Origin: Bacteroides pyogenes_A
GTDB lineage: Bacteria; Bacteroidota; Bacteroidia; Bacteroidales; Bacteroidaceae
DNA length: 64,000 nt
NCBI RefSeq assembly: GCF_048595595.1
Contig: NZ_CP184347.1
Direction: 5' to 3' (one strand)
Below are positions 1-7,990 of this stretch, piece by piece (position 1 is the first letter of the stretch; every line of letters starts with the position of its first letter). The position numbers were made by a program, and so were the translations under genes. The notes beneath the pieces were generated by a model, which had not been told where the DNA came from, ran no database searches, and worked only from the letters and a program-made list of their open reading frames with translations.

Positions 1-395
1 TCCGGAATCGCGAACCGGAAGCTGTCGGTTTCAATCCGTTCTACAGAAACGTTTTTATTCTTCCTGTATTTATTCAGAAGTTTCTCCGCTTCTTTCTCGA
101 GTTTTTTCTCATTATCGGAGAAGTAAATCATGCAGGTGCTGTTCTGCTGCAAACCCGACTGTTCCAAATAGGTTTTCAACTGATAGCTGTATTCGTCGCG
201 ATGCACAAGAAATCCCTGCTTGCTGATTTCCGCGCTATCCAGCAGCTGAATGTCGGTATAATACACCACCGTATCCGTAAACGAAGCCGAAAGCCCGAAA
301 GCATAAACACTTTTGAAACGGTCTTTCTTTAAAGAGGATGCGGAGCACAGCACAAAAACGAGCGCAACCGCCGACAGTAGTTTGAAATATTTCAT
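1..395 (-). CDS. Exported hypothetical protein, C-terminus outside window
   Basis: An open frame starts at ATG 393-395 on the minus strand and runs without a stop off the left edge (131 codons visible). Residues 1-20 (MKYFKLLSAVALVFVLCSAS) look like a Sec signal peptide. A Cys at 17 follows VFVL, which is a poor lipobox, so lipoprotein status is doubtful. The rest is soluble, with a Lys/Glu-rich stretch (EKKLEKEAEKLL) around residues 98-109. I do not recognise the family. It resembles small exported proteins common in Bacteroides; no function is offered. Confidence 0.7.
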   Translation of the reverse strand, partial: MKYFKLLSAVALVFVLCSASSLKKDRFKSVYAFGLSASFTDTVVYYTDIQLLDSAEISKQGFLVHRDEYSYQLKTYLEQSGLQQNSTCMIYFSDNEKKLEKEAEKLLNKYRKNKNVSVERIETDSFRFAIP

Positions 396-500
396 ATGGC
401 CGTATTGAATAGATTGGTAAACTTAATAAATATTGGCAAAGATAATAAAATACCGAAAAAAGGCAAAAGCAAGACATAGACATTATTATATTATTTCGGC

Positions 501-852
501 AAGCCTCTTTCAAGGCGTGCCGGAGACGCTATCCCGGGAAAGGCGTTCTATGCAAACCTTTCTCTGATTCAGCCATAGTCGGTATTATACCCTGACTTCA
601 TTTTCAAAGATAAGCATCAACTACGCCTATACCGGGAAGCAGAAACTCTTTACCGCCTGACTCCATTTTTAAAGATAAGCATCAACTGATTCGTGATTCG
701 AAAACAGATATACAGTCTTCCCCGCCTCATCGCCTGAAGGGGATGAAAAGTCAAATATTTTCGTAAAATACAGGGGCAAAAAAAGGCCTTGTTCCAGCCT
801 CTTCAAAGCCTCTTTCAAAGCCTGTCTGAGACGCTATCCCGAAAAAGCCGTT
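501..852. repeat. Diverged direct repeats in gene-free stretch
   Basis: Two kinds of duplication are visible. A 47-bp block at 501-547 recurs at 806-852 with roughly eight differences; both contain GAGACGCTATCCCG. A 32-bp block at 591-622 recurs at 656-687 with two differences; both contain AAAGATAAGCATCAACT. The second pair is offset by 65 bp. No convincing gene covers this stretch. Confidence 0.6.
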
Positions 853-979
853 TGACGCGTTTTTTTTGCCCCGATTTAGCGGTGCGGGATTGTAGGGAAG
901 CGAGTTAAAAATAAAATTTCTACTGTGTATCAACACGTTAATTACTAAAAGGGCGAACAAACTGCCCGTTAAAAGCACA

Positions 980-1655
980 TTTTTGAAAACGCCAAAACGC
1001 CAAAACGCCTATATGACTGTTTTATAAACGATGAAAACGGCTCGGAAGGTTATTGAGAAGGAGAATACGGTCGGGATGCAGTCTCTATTTTCTCGGGATA
1101 ATTGTTTAAAAATATTCCAAATCGACCGACGAATGTATCGTGAAAAAAAAGAAGACCTAAGGTTACTTCAAACATGAGATATAGCTTCAGACATGAGATG
1201 TAGTTTTAAACATGAGATACAACTCCGGACATGAGTGTAGCTCCAGACATGGGATGCAACTTCAAACATGAGATGTAGCATCAGACATGGGATTTAGCTT
1301 CGAACATGAGGTGCCGCTTCGAGCATTAAGATATAGCTTCGAATATGGGATATACCCCATGCCTGCTGCTACGAACACCGCCGATTGTTACTCCCTTTCA
1401 TAGGTCGATATAAGCCAGCTACTTCTTTGAATAATCCTGACAGATGAAGGAATTATTTTAGCCGTCATCCATCCTTTTTTACCACCCAAAAGGTATACGA
1501 AGTAACTGCACAGACCGACTGAGAAACAGTGTATACATAAGAAGGAGAAATCATACGAACAAATTGATAATCAGAAATATAACCCATCACCTCCATGAAA
1601 AGTGGCAAAAAAAAGGGGACATAGTGACTTTTTGGCGTTTTGGCGTTTTCAAAAA
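980..1655. repeat. 676-bp segment bounded by perfect 26-bp inverted repeats
   Basis: The 26 bases at 980-1005 are the exact reverse complement of 1630-1655. Each arm is TTTTTG plus three copies of an AAAACGCC-like unit. The enclosed segment holds no plausible gene but contains the 19-bp tandem array at 1166-1355. It could be a small non-autonomous mobile element or an invertible segment; no transposase or recombinase gene lies beside it. The low-complexity arms leave some chance of independent origin. Confidence 0.6.
1166..1355. repeat. Degenerate 19-bp tandem array, about ten units
   Basis: Ten head-to-tail units of 18-20 bp match a consensus near CTTCAGACATGAGATGTAG, with unit starts at 1166, 1185, 1204, 1223, 1241, 1260, 1279, 1298, 1317 and 1337. 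There are no unique spacers, so it is not a CRISPR array. It lies inside the inverted-repeat-bounded segment. No function is evident. Confidence 0.7.
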
Positions 1656-1974
1656 CCTGAAAAATCTCCGAAACGCTTCTTCAATCAGCCTGAAACAACA
1701 CTACTCATAATGGTAATTTATTATTACTCCTAGAATGTGATTAAACGTTTTATAAGAAGCTCCGTCGGGGTTCGTCCGGGTTTGGAGAAGCTCCGTTTGC
1801 AGAACGCTCCGGAACGTCGAAACTGTTCGGAGATAAATCCGGTGTGACGACGAATTCGGTTGAAGAGATGGGATGCGACATCGAAGCCGTACAGGAGACA
1901 GCTCCGGGCGGGAGATACGCTTTCGGTGATGACCGACCGAGTCCCTGCCCCCGAAGCCTGCGGAGTTTCATCAC

Positions 1975-2080
1975 AAAGCCCGCCGTGTCTGTTTCCAAAG
2001 CCCGCCGGCTTTTTTTCAAAGCCCGCCGTGTTTGATCTCAAAGCCCGCCGCCTTTTTTTCAGAGCCCGCGGGCTTTTTAG
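1975..2080. repeat. Tandem AAAGCCCGCCG array, five units
   Basis: Five units of 20-22 bp starting AAAGCCCGCCG (the last AGAGCCCGCGG) alternate between T-rich tails and TGT(C/T)TG tails. The reverse complement of the same unit makes up the array at 52194-52340. It lies between the IR-bounded segment and rpoD. The GC cores with T-runs could form terminator-like hairpins. Overlapping short ORFs are products of this repetition. Confidence 0.65.
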
Positions 2081-2334
2081 CCATACGCTGCGTCTGTTAT
2101 TTCCTTTAGCAATATTAGTAGACACTAATATTTAAAGCTGCGCAGTGAACAGAGGAGCATCAAAACCGAATACGACGGAAACAAACTTCGAATCTGAAAC
2201 TTGACGATCTTCAGTGGCTGTAAGAATGGCCTTATCATTACCTCAAAATGAAGTTTGATAGGGCTGTTTTATCGTTGTCTATCACAATCCGCAACTTTTC
2301 CGGGAACTCAGTTTTGTTTTGATATACCCTCATG

Positions 2335-2402
2335 AAAAAAGCCGCAAAAGCACCGATCCGGGAAATACCTTCCATCGCGACACTTTATGCGGCTTTATTT
2401 TT
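2335..2402 (-). terminator. Probable terminator downstream of rpoD
   Basis: AAAAAAGCCGCA at 2335-2346 pairs with TGCGGCTTTATTTTTT at 2387-2402, giving a GC stem flanked by A and T runs. The 40-nt loop is long. It lies just past the rpoD stop and would work in both directions. Confidence 0.5.
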
Positions 2403-2423
2403 TCGGAAATTAATATTTCTTAC

Positions 2424-3284
2424 TTATCCCAAGTAAGATTTGAGCAGATTACTACGATTACCTTGTCTTAGTCTTCTAATTGCTTTTTCCTTAATCTGAC
2501 GAACGCGCTCACGTGTGAGACCAAACTTATCGCCGATTTCTTCCAATGTCATTTCCTGCTGTCCGATACCGAAAAACATCTGAATGATTTCTTTTTCCCT
2601 ATCGGTTAACGTAGAAAGAGCTCTATCAATTTCCCTCGCAAGAGACTCATTAACCAGAGAGCGGTCCGCCATAGGCGAATCATCGTTCACCAACACATCC
2701 AACAGGCTGTTGTCCTCTCCTTCCACAAAGGGGGCGTCCACCGAGATATGGCGTCCGGACACCTTCAATGTATCGGAGATTTTGTCAACCGGAATTTCCA
2801 GTTCGTCTGCCAACTCTTCGGGAGACGGGCGCCGTTCGTTCTCCTGCTCGAACTTGGAGAAGGCTTTGCTGATTTTATTCAGCGAACCTACCTGGTTCAA
2901 CGGAAGGCGAACGATACGCGACTGTTCTGCCAACGCTTGCAGAATAGACTGGCGAATCCACCATACAGCATAACTGATAAACTTGAACCCACGTGTTTCA
3001 TCAAACTTTTCGGCAGCCTTGATCAGTCCTAAATTGCCTTCATTAATCAAGTCGGGCAAACTCAAACCCTGGTTCTGGTACTGTTTGGCTACAGATACGA
3101 CGAAACGAAGATTGGCACGTGTCAGTTTCTCCAATGCTACACGGTCACCCTTACGAATGCGTTGAGCGAGCTCCACTTCTTCTTCCACAGTAATCAGGTC
3201 CTCGCGACCGATTTCCTGCAAATACTTGTCAAGAGAAGCACTCTCTCTGTTAGTGATACTTTTGGTAATTTTTAGTTGTCTCAT
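2424..3284 (-). CDS. rpoD: RNA polymerase primary sigma factor (sigma-70 type)
   Basis: The 286-residue product directs RNA polymerase to housekeeping promoters. It lacks the long N-terminal region 1.1 of proteobacterial RpoD, as is usual for Bacteroidetes. It begins MRQLKITKSITNRES, and region 1.2 (LDKYLQEIGRE) starts near residue 18. Region 2 includes the -10-reading helix (GFKFISYAVWWIRQSI). Region 4 ends in a helix-turn-helix (TLEEIGDKFGLTRERVRQI). The frame is open 19 codons further upstream, but the MRQL start at 3284 matches the family and lies below a -7 promoter box. It stands alone between its promoter and terminator. Confidence 0.95.
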   Translation of the reverse strand: MRQLKITKSITNRESASLDKYLQEIGREDLITVEEEVELAQRIRKGDRVALEKLTRANLRFVVSVAKQYQNQGLSLPDLINEGNLGLIKAAEKFDETRGFKFISYAVWWIRQSILQALAEQSRIVRLPLNQVGSLNKISKAFSKFEQENERRPSPEELADELEIPVDKISDTLKVSGRHISVDAPFVEGEDNSLLDVLVNDDSPMADRSLVNESLAREIDRALSTLTDREKEIIQMFFGIGQQEMTLEEIGDKFGLTRERVRQIKEKAIRRLRQGNRSNLLKSYLG

Positions 3285-3308
3285 TCTTAAAAAAACAGAT
3301 TTGGAGTG

Positions 3309-3316
3309 CAAAGTTA
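3309..3316 (-). promoter_or_regulatory. -7 box of the rpoD promoter
   Basis: The minus strand reads TAACTTTG, matching the Bacteroides TAnnTTTG -7 box, 25 bp upstream of the rpoD start. No clear TTTG is seen at the -33 spacing. Confidence 0.6.
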
Positions 3317-3382
3317 CTACAAATAATCTGTTCAGTGTCATACTTGAGTAACTTTTTCATTATATCATGTACATAATAAAAC

Positions 3383-3421
3383 AAAAAAGACGTCGACAAG
3401 TTGCATGCCGACGTCTTTTTT
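3383..3421 (-). terminator. Bidirectional terminator after htrA
   Basis: AAAAAAGACGTCG at 3383-3395 is the inverse of CGACGTCTTTTTT at 3409-3421, a 13-nt outer stem with a 13-nt loop. It sits between the htrA stop and the rpoD promoter, so it should separate the two transcripts. Confidence 0.8.
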
Positions 3422-3463
3422 CTACTTTATTAGCTTATCTTACAATCTTCTTACCTAAAAAGA

Positions 3464-4972
3464 CTAATCCTGTGTCAAATCGACCGCAAAGTATCCCCGT
3501 TTACCTGAGGGGAACACGCCCGTCAGGAACAGCACTTGATTCGGAGATTTGACAGCCGCCTTCAGCACCTCCTCCAAATCGCTCACCTTGCGTAACGGTT
3601 GGTCGTTGGCCCTTAAGATGATAAATCCTTTGCGAATGCCGGCATCCGCCATCTTACCCGAAGACACTCCGGTCACTTGCAAGCCGTAACCCAAATTCAG
3701 CTGTTTCTTCAAATCGTCGGAAAGTTCTTTGAAAGCTGCGCCGAGAACCTCCATTCCGGCATCTTTCATGATTTTAGTCGTTCCCTGCTCATTCTTCAAC
3801 AGCACTTCGACTGTTTTCTCTTTCTTATTACGAATCAACTTCACTTTAACTTTATCACCCGGACGGTGCTTGGCAAGGGATTCTTGCAAGTCGGCCATGT
3901 TTTTCACATGCTTGTTATCGAGTCCGATGATCACATCGTCTACCTTAATGTCCGCTCCCGACGCGGAACCGCCGTCTATAACCTCAGAAACCAATACTCC
4001 TTCCACCACTCCAAGCTCTTTCGCTTTCTTTTTCAATTCGTCGCTGAATTGCTCGTCGGTGATAGAGCCTCCGCGAATACCCAACAAAGCGCGTTGCACG
4101 GTTCCGTATTTCTTCAAGTCCGAAACCACCTTTGTCATAATGCTGGTCGGAATGGCAAAACCATAGCCGGCATAAGCGCCCGTAGGAGACGAAAGCACAG
4201 AGTTGATACCCACGAGTTCGCCCCGGGCATTGACCAACGCTCCCCCACTGTTGCCCTGATTAATTGCCGCATCCGTCTGGATGAACGATTCGATTCCGCC
4301 ATTGTAGACCCCCAATGTACGAGCTTTTGCACTCACGATACCCGCTGTGACGGTGGAGGTGAGATTGAACGGATTGCCTACCGCCAGCACCCATTCCCCG
4401 ACTTTCAACGCGTCCGAGTTTCCCACCGGAATGGTCGGAAGATCGTCTGCTTCTACTTTAACCAAAGCCAAATCGGTACTCGGATCAGACCCGATTATCC
4501 GTCCTTTGAATTCACGGTTGTCATTCAGCTTCACACTGATTTCATCGGCTCCTTCCACCACGTGGTTGTTCGTTACTATATATCCGTCTTTTGAAATGAT
4601 TACGCCCGAACCGAACCCTACACGGGGCTGGGTTTGTATCTGACGCTGTTGCCCGCGCCCGTCACCGAAGAAAAAATCAAAAATATCCGGCGCCTGCTGA
4701 ATGGTTTTTGTTTTCGACTCTTGCGTGGATTTTATATGTACAACAGCATGAAGAGAGTTCTCCGCTGCTTGAGTAAGGTCGACAGGCTGACTGTTTACGG
4801 CATCGAAGGCAGCCAGTTTCACATTCGAATTCTGTTTAAACAAGTCATTGAAAGAAATTTCTTTCGACTCTTCATGAGCCTTCACCAGCTTATAGGTCGT
4901 CAACCCCGCAACTCCCGAACTCAAAAGGATTATCGCACCTATACCCAGAATGTTTCTCGTTGTCTGTTTCAT
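3464..4972 (-). CDS. degP: Do/HtrA-family periplasmic serine protease
   Basis: The 502-residue product is a periplasmic protease/chaperone that degrades misfolded envelope proteins. An N-terminal hydrophobic segment (residues 8-25) exports or anchors it. The trypsin-like domain shows the triad His137 (TNNHVVEG), Asp167 (STDLALV) and Ser242 (GNSGGAL). Two PDZ domains follow, at about 291-390 and 405-495, as in DegP/DegQ rather than single-PDZ DegS. A 45-residue low-complexity loop (about 83-120, Gln-rich) precedes the catalytic domain. It lies between the epimerase gene and rpoD, all on one strand, with its own terminator. DegP and DegQ cannot be told apart here. Confidence 0.93.
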   Translation of the reverse strand: MKQTTRNILGIGAIILLSSGVAGLTTYKLVKAHEESKEISFNDLFKQNSNVKLAAFDAVNSQPVDLTQAAENSLHAVVHIKSTQESKTKTIQQAPDIFDFFFGDGRGQQRQIQTQPRVGFGSGVIISKDGYIVTNNHVVEGADEISVKLNDNREFKGRIIGSDPSTDLALVKVEADDLPTIPVGNSDALKVGEWVLAVGNPFNLTSTVTAGIVSAKARTLGVYNGGIESFIQTDAAINQGNSGGALVNARGELVGINSVLSSPTGAYAGYGFAIPTSIMTKVVSDLKKYGTVQRALLGIRGGSITDEQFSDELKKKAKELGVVEGVLVSEVIDGGSASGADIKVDDVIIGLDNKHVKNMADLQESLAKHRPGDKVKVKLIRNKKEKTVEVLLKNEQGTTKIMKDAGMEVLGAAFKELSDDLKKQLNLGYGLQVTGVSSGKMADAGIRKGFIILRANDQPLRKVSDLEEVLKAAVKSPNQVLFLTGVFPSGKRGYFAVDLTQD

Positions 4973-5192
4973 GATTTATAATTCTTTTAAATGTTAACAC
5001 CAAGATTCGTTTTAACTTTTACGACGTTAAAATAATAACAAAAAACAGTCTATTATCTCACTTGACATACATTTTTGTTCACTTTTAACAGAGACAGTTT
5101 AAGGGTTAACAGCGATTAACGGCAGCGGCTGACAAATTTACATTCATTGTATGCCATATTTGACTTAACATTAAGAAGGTCATTCCGCCGGA

Positions 5193-6344
5193 TCAGAGTG
5201 GCACCACCCCGATTCCCGGCAAATCATTCAATGCGATTTTGCCTTTCACCACCTGCATGCCTTTAAACCGGTCGTTGGAAATCAACAAATTTCCATCCAA
5301 ATCGGCAAAATCCGCCAATGGCGACAACTGTGCCGCCGCAGACACCGCGCAAGAAGTCTCGGTCATGCACCCTATCATCGCACGCATGCCCAAAGCATGC
5401 GCCAAGTTCACCATTTTCCACGCCTCGCGCATGCCCGTACATTTCATCAATTTAATATTGATGCCTGTAAACACTCCCTGCAATGCCGCCACATCTTTCA
5501 AACGTTGCACAGACTCATCGGCGAACACCGGCAGCGGGCTGTGCCGGGTCAACCAGGCAGTGTCATCGATCCGCTCTACCGGCATGGGCTGCTCCACCAT
5601 CACCACCCCCTTTTCTTTCAACCAATGTATCATATCCAGCGCAAATTGCCGGTCTTTCCAACCTTGGTTCACATCCACCGCCAACGGAAGCGAAGTGACG
5701 GAACGGATCGTGTCAATCATCTCCTTATCATTCTCCTTGCCCAGTTTCACCTTCAATATATTGAAAAGGCCGGCGCACTCTCGGGTTTTCGCCCGAACCA
5801 TATCAGGCGTGTCGATACCGATCGTAAAGGTGGTAGACGGAGCGTTCTCTTTATTCAGCCCCCATATCTTATACCAAGGAGCTCCCAACAGCTTTCCCGC
5901 CAAATCATGAAGGGCGATATCGATAGCCGCCTTGGCAGCGGTGTCTCCGGGAGAAAGGCTATCGACATACGCCAATATTTCTTCCAGCCGGAAAGGATCT
6001 TCAAACTGTTCCAAGTTCACCTTTTTAAGAAAGGCCATTACCGTTTCTACCGTTTGTCCCAGGTACGGAGGAAGCGAAGCCTCTCCATATCCGGTAATGC
6101 CTTCGTACCGGATTTCCACCTGCACGTCAGGGGTGGTGGTGCGCGAATGTGCGGCTACCGTAAACACATGCTTCAACTTCAACTCGTAAGGAAAGAACGA
6201 AAGTTGCATCTTCCCTTTCAAGCCGGTGCGGTTGATGAAAAACCCGGCGGGCACGGAAGCTGCACGCAAAGCATCGTCGATCATCATTCCGGTACCGGCG
6301 ACCGCCAGAGCTGCGGTTTTCAAAAAATCTCTTCTATTTTGCAT
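5193..6344 (-). CDS. Exported dipeptide epimerase (L-Ala-D/L-Glu type)
   Basis: An enolase-superfamily enzyme of the muconate-lactonizing subgroup, 383 residues from ATG 6344. Epimerases of this type convert L-Ala-D-Glu from murein to L-Ala-L-Glu so it can be degraded. The start MQNRRDFLKTAALAVAG is a twin-arginine signal. Catalytic features are the KVK pair (Lys198/Lys200), metal ligands Asp224 (DVNQGW), Glu251 (VEQPM) and Asp276 (FADES), and Lys298 (INIKLMK). Its ATG overlaps the stop of the upstream NlpC/P60 gene, implying translational coupling. A start three codons upstream is possible. The L-Ala-Glu specificity is inferred from the neighbour. Confidence 0.88.
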   Translation of the reverse strand: MQNRRDFLKTAALAVAGTGMMIDDALRAASVPAGFFINRTGLKGKMQLSFFPYELKLKHVFTVAAHSRTTTPDVQVEIRYEGITGYGEASLPPYLGQTVETVMAFLKKVNLEQFEDPFRLEEILAYVDSLSPGDTAAKAAIDIALHDLAGKLLGAPWYKIWGLNKENAPSTTFTIGIDTPDMVRAKTRECAGLFNILKVKLGKENDKEMIDTIRSVTSLPLAVDVNQGWKDRQFALDMIHWLKEKGVVMVEQPMPVERIDDTAWLTRHSPLPVFADESVQRLKDVAALQGVFTGINIKLMKCTGMREAWKMVNLAHALGMRAMIGCMTETSCAVSAAAQLSPLADFADLDGNLLISNDRFKGMQVVKGKIALNDLPGIGVVPL

Positions 6345-7353
6345 CCGAATCAATGGTAAAATCCGTATAATAAGAATTGGTGAGCGTTGTATTTATCTCT
6401 TTCTCTTTATTGATATATGGCAAGAAACGTACGGCAAAAAGCAAACGTTCCGTATTGCTTTCATCATAATCGCTGTCTTCCGGATTGAAGCTGTTGACAT
6501 GCACATCCCCCAAAGCATGGATGAATCGTTTGCCTCCCAGATAGATGCCGACATGCGAAACATTTTCGTCGGACTTCTCCGTCGCCCTTCGCCCAAAGAA
6601 TACCAAGTCTCCCCTCTGCACATTCGAAAAATCGGGAAGAATCTCGATACGCCTCCCGACAGCGGCTTGCTGAAAGGCGTCTCTGGGAATAATAATATCG
6701 TGCATGAACAAGACGGTGCGGACAAAGCCGCTGCAATCCACCCCTTTCGTAGAGGTACCCGCCCACAGATAAGGAATCCCCATCATGGTGTAAGCAGTCC
6801 GGACGATGCTTTCCGCATCTTGCTTCACCCCTGCCCTCCACTTCGTTTCGGGCTGTGAAACCGATTTCGCAATGTATCCTTTTCGCCCGTCCGGATAAGA
6901 AACCTTATAAAAGTCTCCTTCGCTTCCTTCCCATTTCAACCGATTGCCCGCCACCGCGTCCGAGACGCATTGAGAACGTTCGTCCGGTTTCTCATATATA
7001 AAACCATGATGAGAGGTAACCACAATTTTTTCGGAGCGGTTCCAGTCGTCGTACTCTTTTTTAGACATGAGAGTTATCACCAGGCGGTGCACCCATCCGG
7101 TATAGTCGTCAGGGGTTTGAATTTCGTACCAACCGGTGTACTGCAATATCCTGACGGGCATTCCCAATAAAGCCTGCGTGGTCATGCCCGAAGTAAATTT
7201 CCCCTCTGCGCGCAAATTGCAAACAGATATGCGGACTACTCCATAGGCAGAATCCGCCGGCATGGAGGTTGTGTCTTGAGCTTTCAACGCAGTGAACATC
7301 ACCGGCAGAAAACAGCAGAGCGTAAAACTTATTTTTCTTAAAAAAGCATTCAT
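6334..7353 (-). CDS. SH3-NlpC/P60 murein peptide endopeptidase
   Basis: The 339-residue exported product has a signal peptide (residues 1-25, ending ALKAQ). Two SH3b-like domains span about 36-100 and 110-165, followed by an NlpC/P60 domain at about 178-312. Cys207 (VDCSGF) is the nucleophile; His267 (SHVGIYLGG) and His279 (FIHALGD) complete the site. This architecture is that of gamma-D-glutamyl-L-diamino acid endopeptidases (YkfC type), which release L-Ala-D-Glu from stem peptides. That dipeptide is the expected substrate of the overlapping epimerase downstream, so the two genes form a murein salvage operon. Confidence 0.88.
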   Translation of the reverse strand: MNAFLRKISFTLCCFLPVMFTALKAQDTTSMPADSAYGVVRISVCNLRAEGKFTSGMTTQALLGMPVRILQYTGWYEIQTPDDYTGWVHRLVITLMSKKEYDDWNRSEKIVVTSHHGFIYEKPDERSQCVSDAVAGNRLKWEGSEGDFYKVSYPDGRKGYIAKSVSQPETKWRAGVKQDAESIVRTAYTMMGIPYLWAGTSTKGVDCSGFVRTVLFMHDIIIPRDAFQQAAVGRRIEILPDFSNVQRGDLVFFGRRATEKSDENVSHVGIYLGGKRFIHALGDVHVNSFNPEDSDYDESNTERLLFAVRFLPYINKEKEINTTLTNSYYTDFTIDSDAK

Positions 7354-7472
7354 ATATTATCTCATTCAATAGTTCAGCAGGAATCGGATTGCTTGGTATA
7401 CATCTGCCACACATCTTATTATACGACAAATATCGAGCGGTTGCTTGCCATAACCATAAGAGTTAGCGAAAA

Positions 7473-7480
7473 CAAAGATA
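7473..7480 (-). promoter_or_regulatory. -7 box for the NlpC/P60-epimerase operon
   Basis: The minus strand reads TATCTTTG about 120 bp upstream of the NlpC/P60 start. It lies back to back with the rnpB promoter, some 30 bp away. Confidence 0.5.
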
Positions 7481-7507
7481 GAAAATATTTCGATTTATGA
7501 CGCATTC

Positions 7508-7540
7508 TTTGGCTAAAACCAAATAAATGACGTATTTTTG
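7508..7540 (+). promoter_or_regulatory. Promoter of rnpB
   Basis: TTTG at 7508-7511 and TATTTTTG at 7533-7540 are 21 bp apart, a full match to the Bacteroides -33/-7 promoter. The RNA begins about 8 bp later. Confidence 0.8.
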
Positions 7541-7548
7541 CACACTAA

Positions 7549-7915
7549 AGCAGTCGGTCGGTCGGTCGCGTGCACGATTTCGTGCAGGAGGAAAGTCCGG
7601 GCAACACAGAGCGTCCTACTTCCTAACAGAAAGCTGTCCGCGAGGGTAGAGTAACGCAGAAGAAAAAAACCGCCGCTTCTTTCGGGAAGAGGCAAGGGTG
7701 AGAAGGTGGGGTAAGAGCCTACCAGCCAGATGGTGACATACTGGGCTGTGCGTCTTGGGAGTTGTAAGGTCATGTATACCGGCGTTATGAGAGTTGCTCG
7801 CTCCATGTCGGAGGGTAGACCGCTAAAGTGTCGTGGCAACACGCCACTCAGATAAATGACAGACACCTCGTGTCATCGGCATGAGGAACAGAACCCGGCT
7901 TACAGGCTGACTGCT
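7549..7915 (+). ncRNA. rnpB: RNase P RNA
   Basis: This is the catalytic RNA that trims the 5' leader from pre-tRNAs. The conserved 5' core GAGGAAAGTCCGGGC lies at 7587-7601. The 3' core is AGATAAATGACAGAC (7850-7864) followed by AGAACCCGGCTTACAGG (7890-7906). The ends AGCAGTC (7549) and GACTGCT (7909-7915) pair to close helix P1. The length near 367 nt and the order of core elements fit bacterial type A. A TCGG run repeats at 7554-7567. A short T-run after 7915 may terminate it. Confidence 0.95.
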
Positions 7916-7990
7916 TTTCTTTTATCATAATTGCCAATAGCTCGTTACACATATTGTTTACACCGCAACTTGAAAACTCATGGAGATAAT

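Noticed and set aside
1166..1355. Possible CRISPR array
   Set aside because: Units are directly adjacent with no unique spacers, and no cas genes occur in the window.
1730..2125. Overlapping ORFs on both strands rich in Ala, Arg and Phe
   Set aside because: They arise from the AAAGCCCGCCG array; composition is repeat-driven and no family pattern or ribosome site is present.
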